Part shown: positions 40,733 through 41,672 of the stretch, piece after piece
Layout of the letters: every line of letters starts with the position of its first letter
Position numbering within the stretch: position 1 is the first letter of the stretch
DNA from: an uncultured Bacteroides sp.
GTDB taxonomy: Bacteria > Bacteroidota > Bacteroidia > Bacteroidales > Bacteroidaceae
Assembly (NCBI GenBank): GCA_902472795.1
Contig: CABROZ010000005.1
Coordinates: forward strand, 1 to 41,672
Direction: 5' to 3'
DNA: 41,672 nucleotides
Notes under the pieces: generated by a model
The model's input: the letters and a program-made list of their open reading frames with translations, nothing else
Database searches by the model: none
Told to the model about the DNA's origin: nothing
Position numbers and translations under genes: made by a program

Positions 40733-40780
40733 ATAACATCAGAGGCTGTGTCTCCGTTGGGGCACAGCCTCTGATGTTAT
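40733..40780. terminator. 18-bp perfect hairpin between convergent genes
   Basis: ATAACATCAGAGGCTGTG (40733-40750) and CACAGCCTCTGATGTTAT (40763-40780) are exact complements around a 12-base loop. The position between converging genes fits a bidirectional terminator. T-runs on both sides are short and mixed with A. Confidence 0.82.
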
Positions 40781-40796
40781 TATATAGTATGTGTTT

Positions 40797-41672
40797 CTAC
40801 ATCATGGCCAATAATATCATTTGTCCGGCCAGAATGCGCAAAAACATGGTCAATGGGTAAACGGTAGAGTAGCCTACCGATGGGGCATCGTTGCCCGAGA
40901 TCTGGTTGGCATAAGCCAATGCAGGTGGGTCGGTAGTGCTTCCGGCAATAAGACCCATGAGGGTGAAATAGTTGACTTTGTAGTACAACCTTGCGATGAT
41001 GCCTATCACCAGTAGGGGAATAACGGTTATCAGGAAGCCGTATCCTACATAATAGAGTCCGTTTCCTTCGACAACAGTCTGTACGAAATGTTCTCCGGCT
41101 TCAATTCCGACGCTTGCCAGGAAGAGGACGATACCTATTTCGCGCAGCATCAGGTTGGCACTCATGGTAGTATAGGTGACCAGTCGCAATTTGTGTCCGA
41201 AACGTCCAATGAGGATGGCTACTACAAGCGGTCCGCCTGCCAGGCCAAGTTTCACCGGAGTCGGCATGCCGGGGAAAGCTATAGGAAGGCTTCCCAGCAG
41301 AATACCCAGGAAGATTCCGACGAAGATCGTGATGATATTAGGCGTGTCAAGGCGTTTCAGCTGGTTACCCAGTACACCTGCCACACGTTCTACGGCGTCC
41401 TGCTGCCCTACGACCATCACGCGGTCGCCTACCTGCAACACCAGATTGGGATCGGCAAACAGGTCCATACCCGAACGGTTGACACGTGTTACGTTGACAC
41501 CATACATACTGCGGAAGTGCATGCTTCCGAGCTTCTTCCCGTTGATTTCGGATTTAGTTACTAAGATGCGTCGGGAGACCATCGGCATGTCCTGCTTTTC
41601 CCAGTCCACTTGTATCTCACGTCCGATGAATGCGGTAACGGCAGCTGCGTCCTCTTCGGAGCATACGATAAA
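40797..41672 (-). CDS. AspT/YidE-type transporter with TrkA-C domain, C-terminal part
   Basis: The gene runs off the window at its 5' end; 291 residues are visible, ending at the TAG complementing 40797-40799. The frame continues to the last base (FIVCSEEDAAAVTAFIGREIQVDWEKQD). A TrkA-C/RCK-C domain is visible first (SRRILVTKSEINGKKLGSMHFRSMYGVNVTRV and LQVGDRVMVVGQQDAVERVAGVLGN). It is followed by five or six membrane helices with LFLASVGIEAGEHFVQTV and AGSTTDPPALAYANQI, diagnostic of the aspartate:alanine antiporter/YidE duplication domain. Members export or exchange small acids; the substrate here is unknown. Confidence 0.9.
   Translation of the reverse strand, partial: FIVCSEEDAAAVTAFIGREIQVDWEKQDMPMVSRRILVTKSEINGKKLGSMHFRSMYGVNVTRVNRSGMDLFADPNLVLQVGDRVMVVGQQDAVERVAGVLGNQLKRLDTPNIITIFVGIFLGILLGSLPIAFPGMPTPVKLGLAGGPLVVAILIGRFGHKLRLVTYTTMSANLMLREIGIVLFLASVGIEAGEHFVQTVVEGNGLYYVGYGFLITVIPLLVIGIIARLYYKVNYFTLMGLIAGSTTDPPALAYANQISGNDAPSVGYSTVYPLTMFLRILAGQMILLAMM

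Noticed and set aside
1..41672. Transposase, integrase, tRNA or rRNA genes
   Set aside because: I looked for them because of the repeats and truncated genes, but saw no DDE or tyrosine/serine recombinase motifs, no cloverleaf with conserved TTCGA arm, and no rRNA signatures.

Overview
The window looks like a chromosomal segment of a Bacteroides/Phocaeicola-type gut bacterium (Bacteroidota). The evidence is the promoter style (-7 boxes of the form TAnnTTTG, twice with a TTTG box exactly 19 bases upstream), the weak Shine-Dalgarno signals, the many short lipoproteins with a Cys lipobox, the 6-bladed beta-propeller lipoproteins, and the gene orders nadK/pdxJ-exbB-exbD-tonB and DUF1599-DoxX-tpiA-SPOR-folE. 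Species cannot be fixed by eye.

Layout. (1) 1-12.1 kb, accessory: the tail of an unidentified gene, two propeller lipoproteins, then TolC, adaptor and two different RND permeases read as one operon (1710-11574). The block is bracketed by a 131-bp direct repeat (245-375 and 11639-11769) that holds a leader and the first codons of a propeller gene. The right-hand copy runs into a truncated propeller pseudogene. (2) 12.1-13.8 kb: an AAA ATPase with a PD-(D/E)XK-type nuclease domain, with its own promoter, between 18-bp direct repeats, abutting the 3' end of nadK. (3) 13.8-20.8 kb, core: nadK diverges from pdxJ, exbB, exbD, tonB, a DJ-1 protein, ispD and recG. (4) 21.0-26.1 kb: an M23/LysM peptidase, a duplicated DUF1599 protein, a DoxX-like membrane protein, tpiA, a SPOR protein and folE. 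(5) 26.1-31.1 kb, more variable: a long hairpin, a 22-bp tandem repeat array, a truncated lipoprotein, a large envelope protein with a TonB-receptor plug-like domain, a second 22-bp palindromic tandem repeat, and a second ATPase-nuclease gene. (6) 31.1-38.4 kb on the minus strand, core: lysS, gpsA, pgi, a HAD phosphatase and dnaG. (7) 38.6-41.7 kb: a MATE transporter, a cytidylate-kinase-like protein, and an AspT/YidE-type transporter cut by the window edge.

How the genes work together. The first 11.6 kb reads as a tripartite efflux pump (outer-membrane channel, lipoprotein adaptor, paired RND permeases) coupled to a surface or periplasmic propeller lipoprotein. pdxJ-exbB-exbD-tonB couples vitamin B6 synthesis to the machinery that energises TonB-dependent transport. 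The minus-strand cluster joins lysyl-tRNA synthesis, glycerol-3-phosphate and glucose-6-phosphate metabolism.

The most unusual material is the repeat-bracketed propeller/RND module with its decayed right-hand copy, the two ATPase-nuclease genes each beside distinctive repeats, and the two 22-bp tandem repeat arrays. I found no transposase, integrase, rRNA, tRNA or CRISPR array. No system here can be called new from sequence alone; the propeller-RND module is the best candidate for follow-up.
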